Below, one piece after another: positions 1-8,707 of a stretch of DNA of 38,550 bases (within the stretch, counting starts at the first letter, position 1; each line of letters starts with the position of its first letter). A program made the translations under genes and the position numbers. The DNA lies in NCBI GenBank assembly GCA_003135855.1, contig PNBD01000143.1, forward strand, positions 38,453 to 77,002. Reading direction: 5' to 3'. The notes beneath the pieces are model-generated. The model was not told the DNA's origin. It saw only the letters and a list, made by a program, of their open reading frames with translations, and searched no databases. This stretch comes from Deltaproteobacteria bacterium (lineage in GTDB: Bacteria; Desulfobacterota; Binatia; Binatales; Binataceae).

Positions 1-355
1 GAAGCCGCCGCGCGAGGTATAGCAGGCTCATCGTGTTCACCTGGAAGTTGCGGTTCAGCACCTGCGGATCGATCTCGAGGAAATTGCCGAACGCGCCGCC
101 GACCGCGTTGTGGATCAGTACCGACGGCGTGCCCATCTCCGCGCGGACCGCCGCGATCGTGCTATCCAGTTGCAGCTCATCCGTGACGTCGCACGGATAT
201 CCGCGCGCATTCGCAATTTCTCGCTCGAGCGCCGACAAACGTTCGCGGTTGCGCGCCAGCATCGCGACCGCGTAACCGCCTTCCGAGAACCGACGTGCGA
301 GCGCCGCCCCGGTTCCGGGTCCAACGCCTGTGATCAACGCGACTGACTTCGACAT
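1..355 (-). CDS. Short-chain dehydrogenase/reductase (SDR), partial
   Basis: The gene runs off the left edge of the window, and only the first 118 residues are visible. It begins at an ATG (353-355) and reads MSKSVALITGVGPGTGAALA, a Rossmann dinucleotide-binding start with the Gly-rich TGxGPGTG turn near residues 9-16. A conserved CDVTDE stretch around residue 54 and an HNAVGG segment near residue 83 correspond to the family's D-V and NNAG elements. The catalytic Ser-Tyr-Lys lies beyond the edge and cannot be checked. SDRs catalyse NAD(P)-dependent oxidation or reduction of alcohols and ketones, usually in the cytoplasm. The substrate cannot be told. The family is secure because frame, motifs and start all agree. 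Confidence 0.85.
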   Translation of the reverse strand, partial: MSKSVALITGVGPGTGAALARRFSEGGYAVAMLARNRERLSALEREIANARGYPCDVTDELQLDSTIAAVRAEMGTPSVLIHNAVGGAFGNFLEIDPQVLNRNFQVNTMSLLYLARRL

Positions 356-532
356 GATTGTTTTCCTCGGCTCCGACCGCGGGAGATTCAGCGCAGTTGC
401 AAATTGCAACTAACGCTACGCGCCCGCTTTTCGCCTGTCAAATCGAACCTCAGCACAACTTGTAAATCGCGCCCCGCTGCATTAACGGTGAAAATCATCA
501 CGCGCGATAGATGGATCTCTAAGGAGCCTGCG

Positions 533-1051
533 ATGGCAACCGACCTGGAAGCGAGAGTGCGGGAACTCGAGGCTAAGGTGCTCGAACTATCTGAGCGCGA
601 CGCGATCCGCGATCTGCGCTTCCGCTACCACGAATGCATCAACGAAGCGAAGATGGCCGACATCTCCGATCTCTTCACCGAAGACGGCGAGCTGGAGTTC
701 GGGCACTTAGGCAACGCTAAAGGACGCGAACAGATCAATAGCTTCTTCTCCGGTCTCGCGGGCACTCCTTCAAAGACCGGCGAACCGCCGCGGCGCCGCC
801 TCTACCGCGTTAAGCAGTTCATCCACAATCACGTGATAAGGCTCCACGGCGACACCGCCGATGGCTACGCCTACCTGGAGGCCAAGCCCGTGTACAACGG
901 CGAGAGCTATGTCGTCGCCGCGCGCTACGATGACGAGTACGTAAAACAAAACGGCCACTGGATGTTTCGCAAGATGAAGCTCACCCCCTACTTCATGGTA
1001 CCGCTGAAAGAAGGATGGGCTGGCGACGACCTCTTACAGATGGGCCGCTAG
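533..1051 (+). CDS. NTF2-like / SnoaL-like domain protein
   Basis: A 172-residue protein. I chose the ATG at 533 because AAGGAG sits at 521-526, about six bases upstream; a longer frame opens at 404 but has no ribosome site. The first 25 residues are a heptad-like helix (LEARVRELEAKVLELSERDA). Then follows the typical cone-fold opening, with AIRDLRFRYHECINEAKM and a LFTEDGELEFG segment. This architecture fits the SnoaL_4 group found with ring-hydroxylating enzymes, dehydratases and isomerases. Such proteins bind small hydrophobic substrates in the cytoplasm. The neighbours are an SDR and a TauD dioxygenase, so a catabolic role is plausible. The reaction is unknown, and I see no clear catalytic residue. 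Confidence 0.75.
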   Translation: MATDLEARVRELEAKVLELSERDAIRDLRFRYHECINEAKMADISDLFTEDGELEFGHLGNAKGREQINSFFSGLAGTPSKTGEPPRRRLYRVKQFIHNHVIRLHGDTADGYAYLEAKPVYNGESYVVAARYDDEYVKQNGHWMFRKMKLTPYFMVPLKEGWAGDDLLQMGR

Positions 1052-1054
1052 CAC

Positions 1055-1876
1055 CTACACCGGCTTATCGCCGATTATCGTAAATCGATTGACCACCCGC
1101 CGCTGCGGATAGTAGTCCGACACCGCGTAATGCTGCACCGCGCGATTGTCCCAGAACGCGATCGAATTGTTCCGCCACTTAAACCGCACCTGGTACTCTG
1201 GGATGCTCGCGAGCGAGTACAGAAATTCCAGCAGCCGCGTGCTCTCATCCTTGTTCATCCCGACGATATGCGAAGTGAATAGCCGGTTGACGTACACCGA
1301 CTTAAGTCCCGTCTCAGGATGAGTCCGAATCACCGGATGCTCCGCTGGTGGATGCTCGCGGCGCATCTCCTGCAACTTCTCGGCCGACATCCCGCGCCCG
1401 AACGTGCGCTGGAAATCATGAATCGCCGTCAACTCGCCTAGCATCCGCTGCATCGACGCCGACAGCCCCTCGTACGCGGCATTCATGTCCGCAAACAGCG
1501 TGTCGCCCCCGACCGCCGGCATCTCGACGCCGCGCAGCACCGAGCCCATCGCGGGTCTCAGCCGAAACGTCACGTCGCTATGCCAGACGTTCTCGTTGCC
1601 GCGGTTTTTTTCCCCATGCGCAATCACCATCATCTCGGGGATATGCGACGGCGTCGCGAACGGATGTACTTCCAACTCGCCGAAGTTGCGCGCGAATGCC
1701 ATATGCTGTTGCGCCGTGATGTCCTGATCGCGAAAAAAAATTACCTTGCGATCGAGCAGCGCCGCATGAATCTCCGCAAAGAGGCCCCGGTCGAGCGGCG
1801 ATGCCAAATCGACACCCGAAATCTCACCGCCGATCGTCGGCGCCAGCGGCTCGACCTTAATCCGCCCGTAGTTCAT
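1055..1876 (-). CDS. TauD/TfdA family 2-oxoglutarate-dependent dioxygenase
   Basis: About 273 residues, a usual length for the family. The iron site is visible: WHSD near residue 98 supplies His and Asp of the HxD motif, and the distal His is in AVQHYA near residue 248. The 2-oxoglutarate-binding arginine lies in the RRVVNRF stretch about 12-16 residues later. These enzymes use Fe(II), O2 and 2-oxoglutarate to hydroxylate substrates such as taurine, alkyl sulfates or phenoxyacids. The start at 1876 (MNYGRIKV) has a GGAAGG-like site upstream; an in-frame GTG at 1900 would add eight residues. It is convergent with the NTF2-like gene (three bases between stops) and lies downstream of the SDR at 1925-2779. 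The substrate is not predictable. Confidence 0.9.
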   Translation of the reverse strand: MNYGRIKVEPLAPTIGGEISGVDLASPLDRGLFAEIHAALLDRKVIFFRDQDITAQQHMAFARNFGELEVHPFATPSHIPEMMVIAHGEKNRGNENVWHSDVTFRLRPAMGSVLRGVEMPAVGGDTLFADMNAAYEGLSASMQRMLGELTAIHDFQRTFGRGMSAEKLQEMRREHPPAEHPVIRTHPETGLKSVYVNRLFTSHIVGMNKDESTRLLEFLYSLASIPEYQVRFKWRNNSIAFWDNRAVQHYAVSDYYPQRRVVNRFTIIGDKPV

Positions 1877-1924
1877 TTCACTTGCCTTCCCGCGCGCCAC
1901 TCAGAATGGCTTCTCAATCTGAAA

Positions 1925-2779
1925 TTAAGACGGTCGCTTCATCTGGAACGACGGCCCCGACCACTCGTCGTCGAGGATCGACGTCCCGCTCTGAGCTTGC
2001 GGCAGGTTGCCGCCGACCATCCCCGACGTCACCGCGCCATCGACCACCATCGCCTGTCCGCTGACGAACTCCGAGTCATCGCTCGCGAGGAACAGCGCCA
2101 TCGCCGCGATATCCTCCGGACGTCCCGCGCGCGGCCACGGCTGGAACGCCGCGAACAATTGCGTCGCGGTCTGCTCCCCGCCCGGGATGCGATTGTAAGT
2201 CAGCGGCGTCGCGATAAGTCCGGGGCAGATGCAATTGACGCGAATCTTGTCCTTCGCCAGCTCGATCGCAGCCGAGCGGCTGAGACTGATCACGCCCGCC
2301 TTGGCCGCGCAGTATGCGTGCAGTCCGGCCGCGCCGCGGATTCCCGCAATCGAGGCGGTCGAGATGATCGAGCCGCCGCCCTGCTTGCGCATCTCAGGCG
2401 TCGCGTGTTTGATCCCGAGGAACACCGCGCGCAGCAGAATCGAGAAGCTGCGGTCCCAGTTTTCCGCGCTGGTCTTTTCGAGCGGGCCGACCGCGCCGCC
2501 CAGTCCCGCGTTATTGTAGATGATATCGAGCCGCCCGAATTCCTTGACCGCGCGATCAACCGCGCCCTTGATATCCTCCTCGCTCGACACGTCGGCGAGC
2601 TGGAACACCGCGCTGCCGCCGTTCTCCCGGCAATCGCGCACCGCGGCCTCGCCGCCCTCGCGATTGAGGTCCGCGATCACGACCGCGGCGCCTTCGCCGG
2701 CGAACCTGATCGCGGTGGCGCGCCCGATCCCGCTCGCCGCGCCGGTGATTACTGCAACTTTCTTGTCGAGTTTACCCAT
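1925..2779 (-). CDS. SDR family oxidoreductase (classical)
   Basis: 284 residues. All classical SDR elements are present: the coenzyme turn TGAASGIG at residues 12-19, an acidic Asp after the second beta strand (VIADLN) that favours NAD(H), NNAG at 89-92, and the catalytic Ser143, Tyr156 and Lys160 (YCAAK). The P-G motif (CPGLIATPLT) follows. The last 25 or so residues extend past the normal 255-260 residue core. It probably oxidises or reduces a secondary alcohol or ketone in the cytoplasm. It lies directly upstream of the TauD-like gene on the same strand with a 48-base gap, so the two may be cotranscribed. The substrate is unknown. Confidence 0.9.
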   Translation of the reverse strand: MGKLDKKVAVITGAASGIGRATAIRFAGEGAAVVIADLNREGGEAAVRDCRENGGSAVFQLADVSSEEDIKGAVDRAVKEFGRLDIIYNNAGLGGAVGPLEKTSAENWDRSFSILLRAVFLGIKHATPEMRKQGGGSIISTASIAGIRGAAGLHAYCAAKAGVISLSRSAAIELAKDKIRVNCICPGLIATPLTYNRIPGGEQTATQLFAAFQPWPRAGRPEDIAAMALFLASDDSEFVSGQAMVVDGAVTSGMVGGNLPQAQSGTSILDDEWSGPSFQMKRPS

Positions 2780-2910
2780 GATTCTTCTCCGCGATTATTT
2801 CTGTCCCACGACTCAGATGTTCGAGCCTCGATTCTCTGTCATGCCTCGATTTACTGGTCTCTCTCAATAGCCGCGTCCGATGCCAATTGCCAACCGCCCC
2901 CGAACGGCGC

Positions 2911-3150
2911 TCACCAGATCTCGTTACCGGCCGGTGCGCCCCAGTTAGTTTCCCGATGACGGTTCTTAGGTGTGATCCCCGCGACCAGCTCCTCAAGGCT
3001 GTACTCGGGATGAACCGGAGCAAGGACGAGATTGCGTCCGGAGACTCTCACGTCGACATTAGCCCCCTCGTATAGCCCGACTTTCTTGGCCACGGCTTTC
3101 GGGATCTGAACCCTCAGGCTGTTACCCCATTTTTCGATCCGCACGCGCAA
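2911..3150 (-). CDS. AbrB/MazE-type antitoxin, apparently without its toxin
   Basis: 79 residues with a canonical swapped-hairpin AbrB/MazE DNA-binding domain: RIEKWGNSLRVQIPKAVA at residues 4-21, followed by VGLYEGANVDV. The C-terminal tail ends WGAPAGNEIW, matching the WGxPxGxE(I/V)W end typical of MazE/PemI antitoxins that bind a MazF ribonuclease. In such operons the mazF gene normally starts at or just inside the antitoxin stop. Here the following 130 bases on this strand, up to the SDR gene, contain no MazF-like frame. It is therefore probably an orphan antitoxin or a decayed module. Base composition is less GC-rich than the flanking metabolic genes. Confidence 0.8.
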   Translation of the reverse strand: MRVRIEKWGNSLRVQIPKAVAKKVGLYEGANVDVRVSGRNLVLAPVHPEYSLEELVAGITPKNRHRETNWGAPAGNEIW

Positions 3151-3345
3151 TTCCCACCTCTCTCAATTCAGAAGATATACAACGGATAAATTGGAATGCC
3201 GTCCGATTCGCAAGACGCCGCGAGGCCTCTGCACCGGCTCGGGTCTGTTGGGCGCTTCGGCTTATTGCTGGCGGAGCGGATAAGAATGGTAGATGATCTC
3301 TTCGCAACCGCTCCGTTATGCCCGTAGCTGCTAGGGAGTAGAAAA

Positions 3346-3729
3346 ATGAGCTGGGAAGCCTGCACGAGGCGCGACTATACGCCAGAGATTGAACGGTCAC
3401 GACGAATCCTTGAGCGTATCGTTCATGAGAACCCCAGCGGCGGGCACCTCAGGTACATCGAACTGCTTCGCCAAATGCCGACTTTACCACAAGAAATACA
3501 AGGGCAGCAGATCCTTTGGCGGATTCTCGGCTGCGTCTCGATTGATACGCACCGTGAGAGGTTGGGTATGCTCTCCGTGATCGTATGGAACGAAGAGAAC
3601 GAGCCTGGGCCGGGCTTCTTCGAGGTCGCAAAAGACGAATGCGGCTGGCCGCGGTCTGCTTCTAACGAGGAAATCTTTTCCGGGGAACTGCGTCGCGTTT
3701 ATGAGGCCTTCGGGGCGGGAAGTCCGTAG
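3346..3729 (+). CDS. Hypothetical protein, small soluble
   Basis: 127 residues, starting at an ATG preceded by TAGGGAG about seven bases upstream. I do not recognise a named family. The N-terminal half is helical and charged. The centre reads LGMLSVIVWNEENEPGPGFF, which resembles a pattern (hydrophobic strand, acidic turn, PGxGFF, then a hydrophobic/acidic stretch) seen in scattered uncharacterised bacterial proteins of accessory regions; I cannot attach a function to it. There is no signal peptide or membrane segment. The next gene on the strand starts within a few bases of its stop, so the two are likely cotranscribed. It lies in the lower-GC patch beside tRNA-Leu. Confidence 0.6.
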   Translation: MSWEACTRRDYTPEIERSRRILERIVHENPSGGHLRYIELLRQMPTLPQEIQGQQILWRILGCVSIDTHRERLGMLSVIVWNEENEPGPGFFEVAKDECGWPRSASNEEIFSGELRRVYEAFGAGSP

Positions 3730-3733
3730 GGCA

Positions 3734-4312
3734 GTGACCGATTGGAGAAAGATCATCAAAAACCAACTCTTCGCACTCCGGTTTACTTTGCTGCTCGCCC
3801 TTGTACCGCTGGTGTTCTGCTCCTGCGAATCCTACCCGCCGTGCCCTCCTGACGGGAAAGTTACAGCCGAGGCGGCGAATGCGATTCTTTCCAAAAGCCT
3901 CGGAATTGGCGAAAGTTTGAAGAGCCTCAATCTTACTCCTGCCACCGATTCCCTTTCATTTACGATCTTCGCGGACCAGGCTTCTTATCTTCGTGCAAAC
4001 GTTTACCCGATCATGAAGGCGTCCCACCGGATTGCATATTGCGACCAAAGACTGAGAACGATCCAAGCTCTTTTGGTAGGACCCGGGGAGAATAAAAGGA
4101 GCGAGTTTGGAACCGACTTGCCTACATCCGATGTGCCAGTAGTGTCGCTCAATATTGACTGCAACGATCTCCGAAAGTTCGCTGACGATTTCGACTGGCT
4201 TAACTACGGATTGTATGTAGCGAACCGCTACACCACTCAGGTCAATACTACCATCAGCGATGCTTGGAACAATGAAGTGGAGCAAGAAAAACACCTTGGG
4301 CACTTCCAATAG
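3734..4312 (+). CDS. Putative secreted or lipid-anchored hypothetical protein
   Basis: About 192 residues from a GTG at 3734, which has an AGGG-type site upstream and follows the previous stop by five bases. An ATG at 3701 is possible but overlaps the previous gene and has no ribosome site. A basic N-terminus (WRKIIKN) leads into a hydrophobic segment ending LVFCSCESYPPCP. This could be a lipoprotein signal with the second Cys as the lipidated residue, although the lipobox is not canonical. The rest is soluble with several Cys residues (YCDQ, NIDCNDL). I recognise no family. GC content is clearly below the window average, suggesting acquisition. Confidence 0.55.
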   Translation: MTDWRKIIKNQLFALRFTLLLALVPLVFCSCESYPPCPPDGKVTAEAANAILSKSLGIGESLKSLNLTPATDSLSFTIFADQASYLRANVYPIMKASHRIAYCDQRLRTIQALLVGPGENKRSEFGTDLPTSDVPVVSLNIDCNDLRKFADDFDWLNYGLYVANRYTTQVNTTISDAWNNEVEQEKHLGHFQ

Positions 4313-4460
4313 CAGTGTGCTTGCTTCGTCATACAATTCTATTCGTCAGCGGCGATCGCGCGCGAAAGCGTCCTTGCCTCGCGTGGCTCTCTGCTGCTGA
4401 TGCGCAATCAGTAGAAATCGGTCCCAACTATTTGGCGCCGTTGGGTTGTGCAGAGATTGT

Positions 4461-4546
4461 TGGTGCCGAGGGCGGGACTTGAACCCGCACATCCTTACGG
4501 ACGGAGGATTTTGAGTCCTCTGCGTCTGCCATTTCGCCACCTCGGC
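4461..4546 (-). tRNA. tRNA-Leu (anticodon CAA)
   Basis: The minus strand folds as a class II tRNA. GCCGAGG pairs with CCTCGGC, discriminator A and an encoded CCA follow (4461-4463), the anticodon stem GAGGA/TCCTC encloses the loop CTCAAAA (anticodon CAA), and there is a long variable arm and a GGTTCAAGTCC T arm. It is 86 nt including CCA. It lies 88 bases beyond the RND gene stop on the same strand, and its 3' end faces the low-GC accessory patch. Confidence 0.95.
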
Positions 4547-4634
4547 ACTTTCGAGATGGATGGAACCGCCATCTTAAACCTAGACCACAATCACAGCAAC
4601 GGATGTGCCGCGACGTTTCTGAAAACCGGAAACG

Positions 4635-7600
4635 CTATGCGCTCGCAGTCGCAGATTCGCGACCCCGCCGCGTCCCGATCAGATAGATCCCGCCCGCGAG
4701 CGCCGTCGATAGCAGCATCGCAAATGCGAGCCCGCCGATCACCGCAATCGCCAACGGCTGCTGCACCTTCGCCCCCGCGCCAAATCCCAGCGCGAGCGGA
4801 AACAAACCCGCCGCCGTCGCCAGCGTCGTCATCAGGATCGGACGCAGCCGCATCCGCGCCGCGTTCATGATCGCCTCGCGCGGCGGCGCCCCCGAACCAA
4901 CTTCGCGCTCCGCGTGATCGAGCAACAGGATCCCGTTCTTCGCCGTGATGCCGGCGACCATGATGATTCCCATGAACGACGCGATGTTGAGCGTGACGCC
5001 CGTCACATCGAGCGCGATGAAACTCCCTGCGAGGCACGAGATCGCCGCGATCAGGCATGCTAGCGCCGGCGTCAGCCGCGCGAACTCCCAGACCAGAACG
5101 AGAAACATCATGACCGTGCCAGTGACCAGCACGATTTCCAGTTCGCGAAATGATTGCTGCTGCTGCGCGTACAGCCCGCCGTATTCGAGCGACACTCCGG
5201 CCGGCAGCGGCAGCGTGGCGAGGCGCTGCTGGACTTGCGCCATCGCGCTGCCGAGATCGATTCCCGCAAGCCGCGCCGTTACGTGCACCACCGCGCGTTG
5301 CCGCTCGCGCGCAATCTGGCTCCGCTCGCCGACAAAGTTGAGCTTCGTCACCGACGCCAACGGCACGCGCGCGTTGCTCGGCGATTTCAGAATCACTTCG
5401 GACATCGTCGCGTTGTTGCTTTGAAACGATTCGGGGTATCGCACGCGCACGCCGAGCAGCCGCTCGCCCGACAGCACGCTGGTCGCGACGGTGCCCCGCA
5501 CCACGATTTCCAGCGCCTGGCTGATGTCCTCCGCCGTAAGTCCGTAGCGCGCCGCCGACGTGTTATCGACCACGACCTCCTGCTCCGGGATGCTCATCAC
5601 GATTCCGTCGAACACATCGACCAGCCCATTAATCTTTCTGAGGCGCGCGGCGACCTGTTGCGCGGTCGCTTCGATCGTCTGCTTGTCGAGCCCGAACACT
5701 TTGACTTCGATCGGTTCGGGCACGCCGGAAAGATCGCCGATCAGGTCCTGCAGCACTTGCGAGAACTCGACCGTGACCCCCGGTACCGTGTTGAGAATCC
5801 GGCTGCGCACCGATTCCATCACCGCGTCGATGTCGCGTTTGCGATCGCGCTTCAGCCGCACCGAGATGTCGCCGCGATTCGACTCCGTCAGAAAAAATCC
5901 CAGTTGCGTGCCGGTCCGCCGTCCGAACGCCGCCACTTCCGGCGTGGTCTTCAGCACCGATTGAATCGAATCGAGCAGCGCCGTCGTGTCGTCCATCGTG
6001 CTCGGCGGCGGCGTGATGTAGTCGAGGATGAATGCGCCTTCGTCGAGCGGCGGCAGGTAGTCCGTGCCGACGTCGCGATAAGCAACGATCGCGATCCCGA
6101 TCGAAACGATCGCGCCGACTAGAGCCAACCACGGCACCCGCACAAATGGCCGCAGCGTCGCGAGGTACGCCGATTGCACCAGTCCGTAGATGCGGCCCGA
6201 CGCGCGCGCGTGTCCGCGGAAGCGGCTCAGCACAAGTTCGATCGCGGGCGTGAAGTAGATCGCGAGCACCAGCGAAATCGCGAGTCCGCCGCCGAGCGTC
6301 GCCGCCAGCGAGCGGAAGAAAACTCCGGTGACGCCCGAAATAAAGATCAACGGCGCGAACACCACGATCACCGTCATCGTCGATGCGAGCAGCGGGCGGC
6401 CAAGCGTTGCCAGCGCGCTCGACACCGCGTTCTCGGTCGATTGCCCGCCAGACAGCTCGCGATGAATCGCCTCGATCATCACGATCGCGTCGTCGATGAA
6501 AAGTCCGATTCCCGCGGCCAGACCGCCGAGCGTCATCATGTTGAACGAGAGCCCCGCCGCCTTCATCACGACGAACGTGATCGCGACCGTGCACGGCACC
6601 ACGATCGCGGCGACGATCGCGCTGAGCGGACTCATCGTGAAGGCCAACACCACCAGCACCGCGAGCCCAAGCCCGAGCAGGATTGCGTCGCGCACGCTGT
6701 TGTACGATTCGGTGACCAGCGCCGACTGATCGTATGAGATCGAGAACTGCACGTCGGGATAGCGGCGCTGAAAATCCGCCATGATTTGCCGCGCCTGGTC
6801 GGCGATCTGCACCGTGTTGCCAGTCGGCCGCCGCGAAATTCCCACCAGCACCGCGGCGCCATTCTCCGACGCGGTGCGGATGTAGTCCTCCTGGATTCCC
6901 AGCTCGACGCTCGCGAGATCGCGCACTCGCACCGGCTGCCCGCCCTTGGTCGCCAGCGGCAGCGCCGAAATCTGATCCGCCCGCTGCAGATCGCTGGTGA
7001 CCACCGTCAGCAGCATCCGATGCGACTCGTTCATGCGCCCGGTCGACGCGATCACGTTGCTCTTGGCGAGGCCCGTGACCACGTCCTCGGGCGACAGATC
7101 GTGCTCGAGCATCTTTTCCGGATCGAGCCGCACGACGAATTCGCGATTTTTTCCGCCGACCACTTCGACCCGGTAGGTGCCGTCGATCCGATGGAAACTC
7201 GGCACCAGGTCGTAGTTCGCGACATCGGTGAGCTCGGGCAGGCTCCGCACTTTCGAGCTGAGACTCACGTCCACGATCGGAAACGTGCCGGTCGTAAGCA
7301 GCAGCGAATCGATCGTCGTTCCCTTGGGCAGCCGCCCGAGCGCGTCATCGACCGCGGTGCTCAGCAACTCGAAGCTGGTCTGCGGATTGGCGTCCTCGCC
7401 GAACGTGACGTCGATCTCGGTGCTGCCGCGAGTAGTAGTCGATCGCACCATCGTGACGCCGGTGACGCTGTACGCGACTTCTTCGAGTGGCCTCGTCACC
7501 GACGCGAGCATTTGTGCCGACGGCAAATCGCCGCTGTCGGCGAGAATCATTGCGCGCCGAAACATGATCTCCGGAAAGACCGCACTCGGGATCGTCGTCG

Positions 7601-7670
7601 CCAGCACCAGCCCGAGCACGCTCGCCGCCGCCACCGCGATCAGCGCGAGCATCGAGGTCCGCCGCGTCAT
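4635..7670 (-). CDS. RND family efflux permease (inner-membrane pump)
   Basis: 1011 residues, typical of RND pumps of the AcrB/CusA superfamily. It is an inner-membrane trimer that uses the proton gradient to drive substrate through an adaptor and TolC. Visible features are a first membrane segment at about 8-28, a central membrane block at about 328-480, and a second block at about 850-1000. The proton-relay residues are an Asp pair in GLFIDDAIVMIE (Asp393, Asp394) and Lys911 in TAKNGILL. A paired Asp is usual for hydrophobic/amphiphilic (HAE) pumps, whereas heavy-metal pumps have a single Asp. However, the DYLPPLDEGAF segment near 537 is more heavy-metal-pump-like. The start ATG overlaps the adaptor stop by four bases (ATGA). 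Substrate is uncertain. Confidence 0.93.
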   Translation of the reverse strand: MTRRTSMLALIAVAAASVLGLVLATTIPSAVFPEIMFRRAMILADSGDLPSAQMLASVTRPLEEVAYSVTGVTMVRSTTTRGSTEIDVTFGEDANPQTSFELLSTAVDDALGRLPKGTTIDSLLLTTGTFPIVDVSLSSKVRSLPELTDVANYDLVPSFHRIDGTYRVEVVGGKNREFVVRLDPEKMLEHDLSPEDVVTGLAKSNVIASTGRMNESHRMLLTVVTSDLQRADQISALPLATKGGQPVRVRDLASVELGIQEDYIRTASENGAAVLVGISRRPTGNTVQIADQARQIMADFQRRYPDVQFSISYDQSALVTESYNSVRDAILLGLGLAVLVVLAFTMSPLSAIVAAIVVPCTVAITFVVMKAAGLSFNMMTLGGLAAGIGLFIDDAIVMIEAIHRELSGGQSTENAVSSALATLGRPLLASTMTVIVVFAPLIFISGVTGVFFRSLAATLGGGLAISLVLAIYFTPAIELVLSRFRGHARASGRIYGLVQSAYLATLRPFVRVPWLALVGAIVSIGIAIVAYRDVGTDYLPPLDEGAFILDYITPPPSTMDDTTALLDSIQSVLKTTPEVAAFGRRTGTQLGFFLTESNRGDISVRLKRDRKRDIDAVMESVRSRILNTVPGVTVEFSQVLQDLIGDLSGVPEPIEVKVFGLDKQTIEATAQQVAARLRKINGLVDVFDGIVMSIPEQEVVVDNTSAARYGLTAEDISQALEIVVRGTVATSVLSGERLLGVRVRYPESFQSNNATMSEVILKSPSNARVPLASVTKLNFVGERSQIARERQRAVVHVTARLAGIDLGSAMAQVQQRLATLPLPAGVSLEYGGLYAQQQQSFRELEIVLVTGTVMMFLVLVWEFARLTPALACLIAAISCLAGSFIALDVTGVTLNIASFMGIIMVAGITAKNGILLLDHAEREVGSGAPPREAIMNAARMRLRPILMTTLATAAGLFPLALGFGAGAKVQQPLAIAVIGGLAFAMLLSTALAGGIYLIGTRRGRESATASA

Positions 7671-8707
7671 TGATTGCCCTGCCCAGGATTGCCCTGCGCG
7701 GCCTGCGCCACCCGCACTTGCAAGCCGTCCGACAGCGCGTAGCCGCCCGACGTGACGACCAGCTCGCCAGCCTGCACGCCCTTGGTCACTTGCACCCGAT
7801 CCTCCTCGCGAAGTCCGAGCGTGACCGCCGTCCGATGACTGCGTCCGTCATGGCCGATTACGTACACGTGATACTGATCCGCGCCCGCGTCCTGAAACAG
7901 CGCCGCCGCCGGAATCGCGATCGCGTCGGGCACGCTCGCCGCCTCGACTCGCACCTCGACCGGCTCGCCCGCCTGGTCGATCCGTTCATGGCTCGAAAAA
8001 TCCAGTCGCACTGACGAAGTCGCGCTGTTGGTATCGAAGGTGGGCATCACGGCCGCGACCCGCGCGGGAATCTTGACGCCCGGATGCATCGGCGTCGTCA
8101 CCTCGGCCAGCATCCCCGGCTTGACCAGCGAGAGCTGACTCACCGGCACCGACGCCTCGATATACAGATTCGCGGGATCGATCAGGTCCACCAGCGGGTC
8201 CATGTCGGCGACCATCTGACCGCTGGTGACCGGCGGTTGCGACACGACGCCCGACTCCGGCGCGATCACCGGGATACCGGCGCTATGACTGTACCGCTCG
8301 ACCGACGCGGTTAGTTCCTTCGAGTTCTGCGGATCGATTTTGCGCGCGACCGCGAGTCCCGCTTCGGCGGCTTCGATTTCGCGGTTCACCACATGCGCGA
8401 CGACCTGGCCCTTGCGCACCGTGTCCCCGCTCCTGAGATTCACGCCCAGCACTCGACCCGCCGTCGGCGCGCGAATTATCACATGCCGGGTCGCGACCGT
8501 CTTACCCAGCAGTCGCAGCTCGCTTTTCATCGGCTCCGTTTCAGCTTTCGCCGCGGTCACCAGCATCACCGGATTGGGCGCGGCCGCGGGCTCTTCGTCG
8601 CTCTTGGCGCGACCGCATCCCGCCAGCACGGCGAGCGCGATAATCGCCGCCAGTATCGCGCGCGAGCGCCCCGGCTCAATCTTCTGCGAACCGCAACTTC
8701 GCTTCAC
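7667..8707 (-). CDS. RND efflux periplasmic adaptor (membrane fusion lipoprotein)
   Basis: 346 residues from a GTG at 8707 that overlaps the TolC stop as GTGA; a longer open frame upstream is shadow of tolC. The N-terminus has a basic region, a hydrophobic stretch and a clean lipobox LAGC with Cys31, so it should be lipid-anchored facing the periplasm. Next come a barrel-sandwich/lipoyl half (IIRAPTAGRVLGVNLRSGD), a very short hairpin, the second lipoyl half (VIAPESGVVSQ) and a beta-barrel (LVDLIDPANLYIEASVP). A C-terminal membrane-proximal domain follows. It bridges the pump and the outer-membrane channel. The alpha hairpin is shorter than in AcrA-type adaptors, which is common in CzcB-like ones. 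Confidence 0.92.
   Translation of the reverse strand: MKRSCGSQKIEPGRSRAILAAIIALAVLAGCGRAKSDEEPAAAPNPVMLVTAAKAETEPMKSELRLLGKTVATRHVIIRAPTAGRVLGVNLRSGDTVRKGQVVAHVVNREIEAAEAGLAVARKIDPQNSKELTASVERYSHSAGIPVIAPESGVVSQPPVTSGQMVADMDPLVDLIDPANLYIEASVPVSQLSLVKPGMLAEVTTPMHPGVKIPARVAAVMPTFDTNSATSSVRLDFSSHERIDQAGEPVEVRVEAASVPDAIAIPAAALFQDAGADQYHVYVIGHDGRSHRTAVTLGLREEDRVQVTKGVQAGELVVTSGGYALSDGLQVRVAQAAQGNPGQGNQ

Noticed and set aside
1580-2959. Long plus-strand open frame of 459 codons
   Set aside because: It runs antisense to the TauD and SDR genes, is Arg/His-rich and shows no domain, as expected of a shadow in GC-rich DNA.
2780-4546. Integrated element with att sites at tRNA-Leu
   Set aside because: No integrase and no repeat of the tRNA 3' end were found; only composition suggests transfer.
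5154-7673. Large plus-strand open frames opposite the RND gene
   Set aside because: They are Arg-rich antisense shadows; the minus strand carries a complete RND pump.
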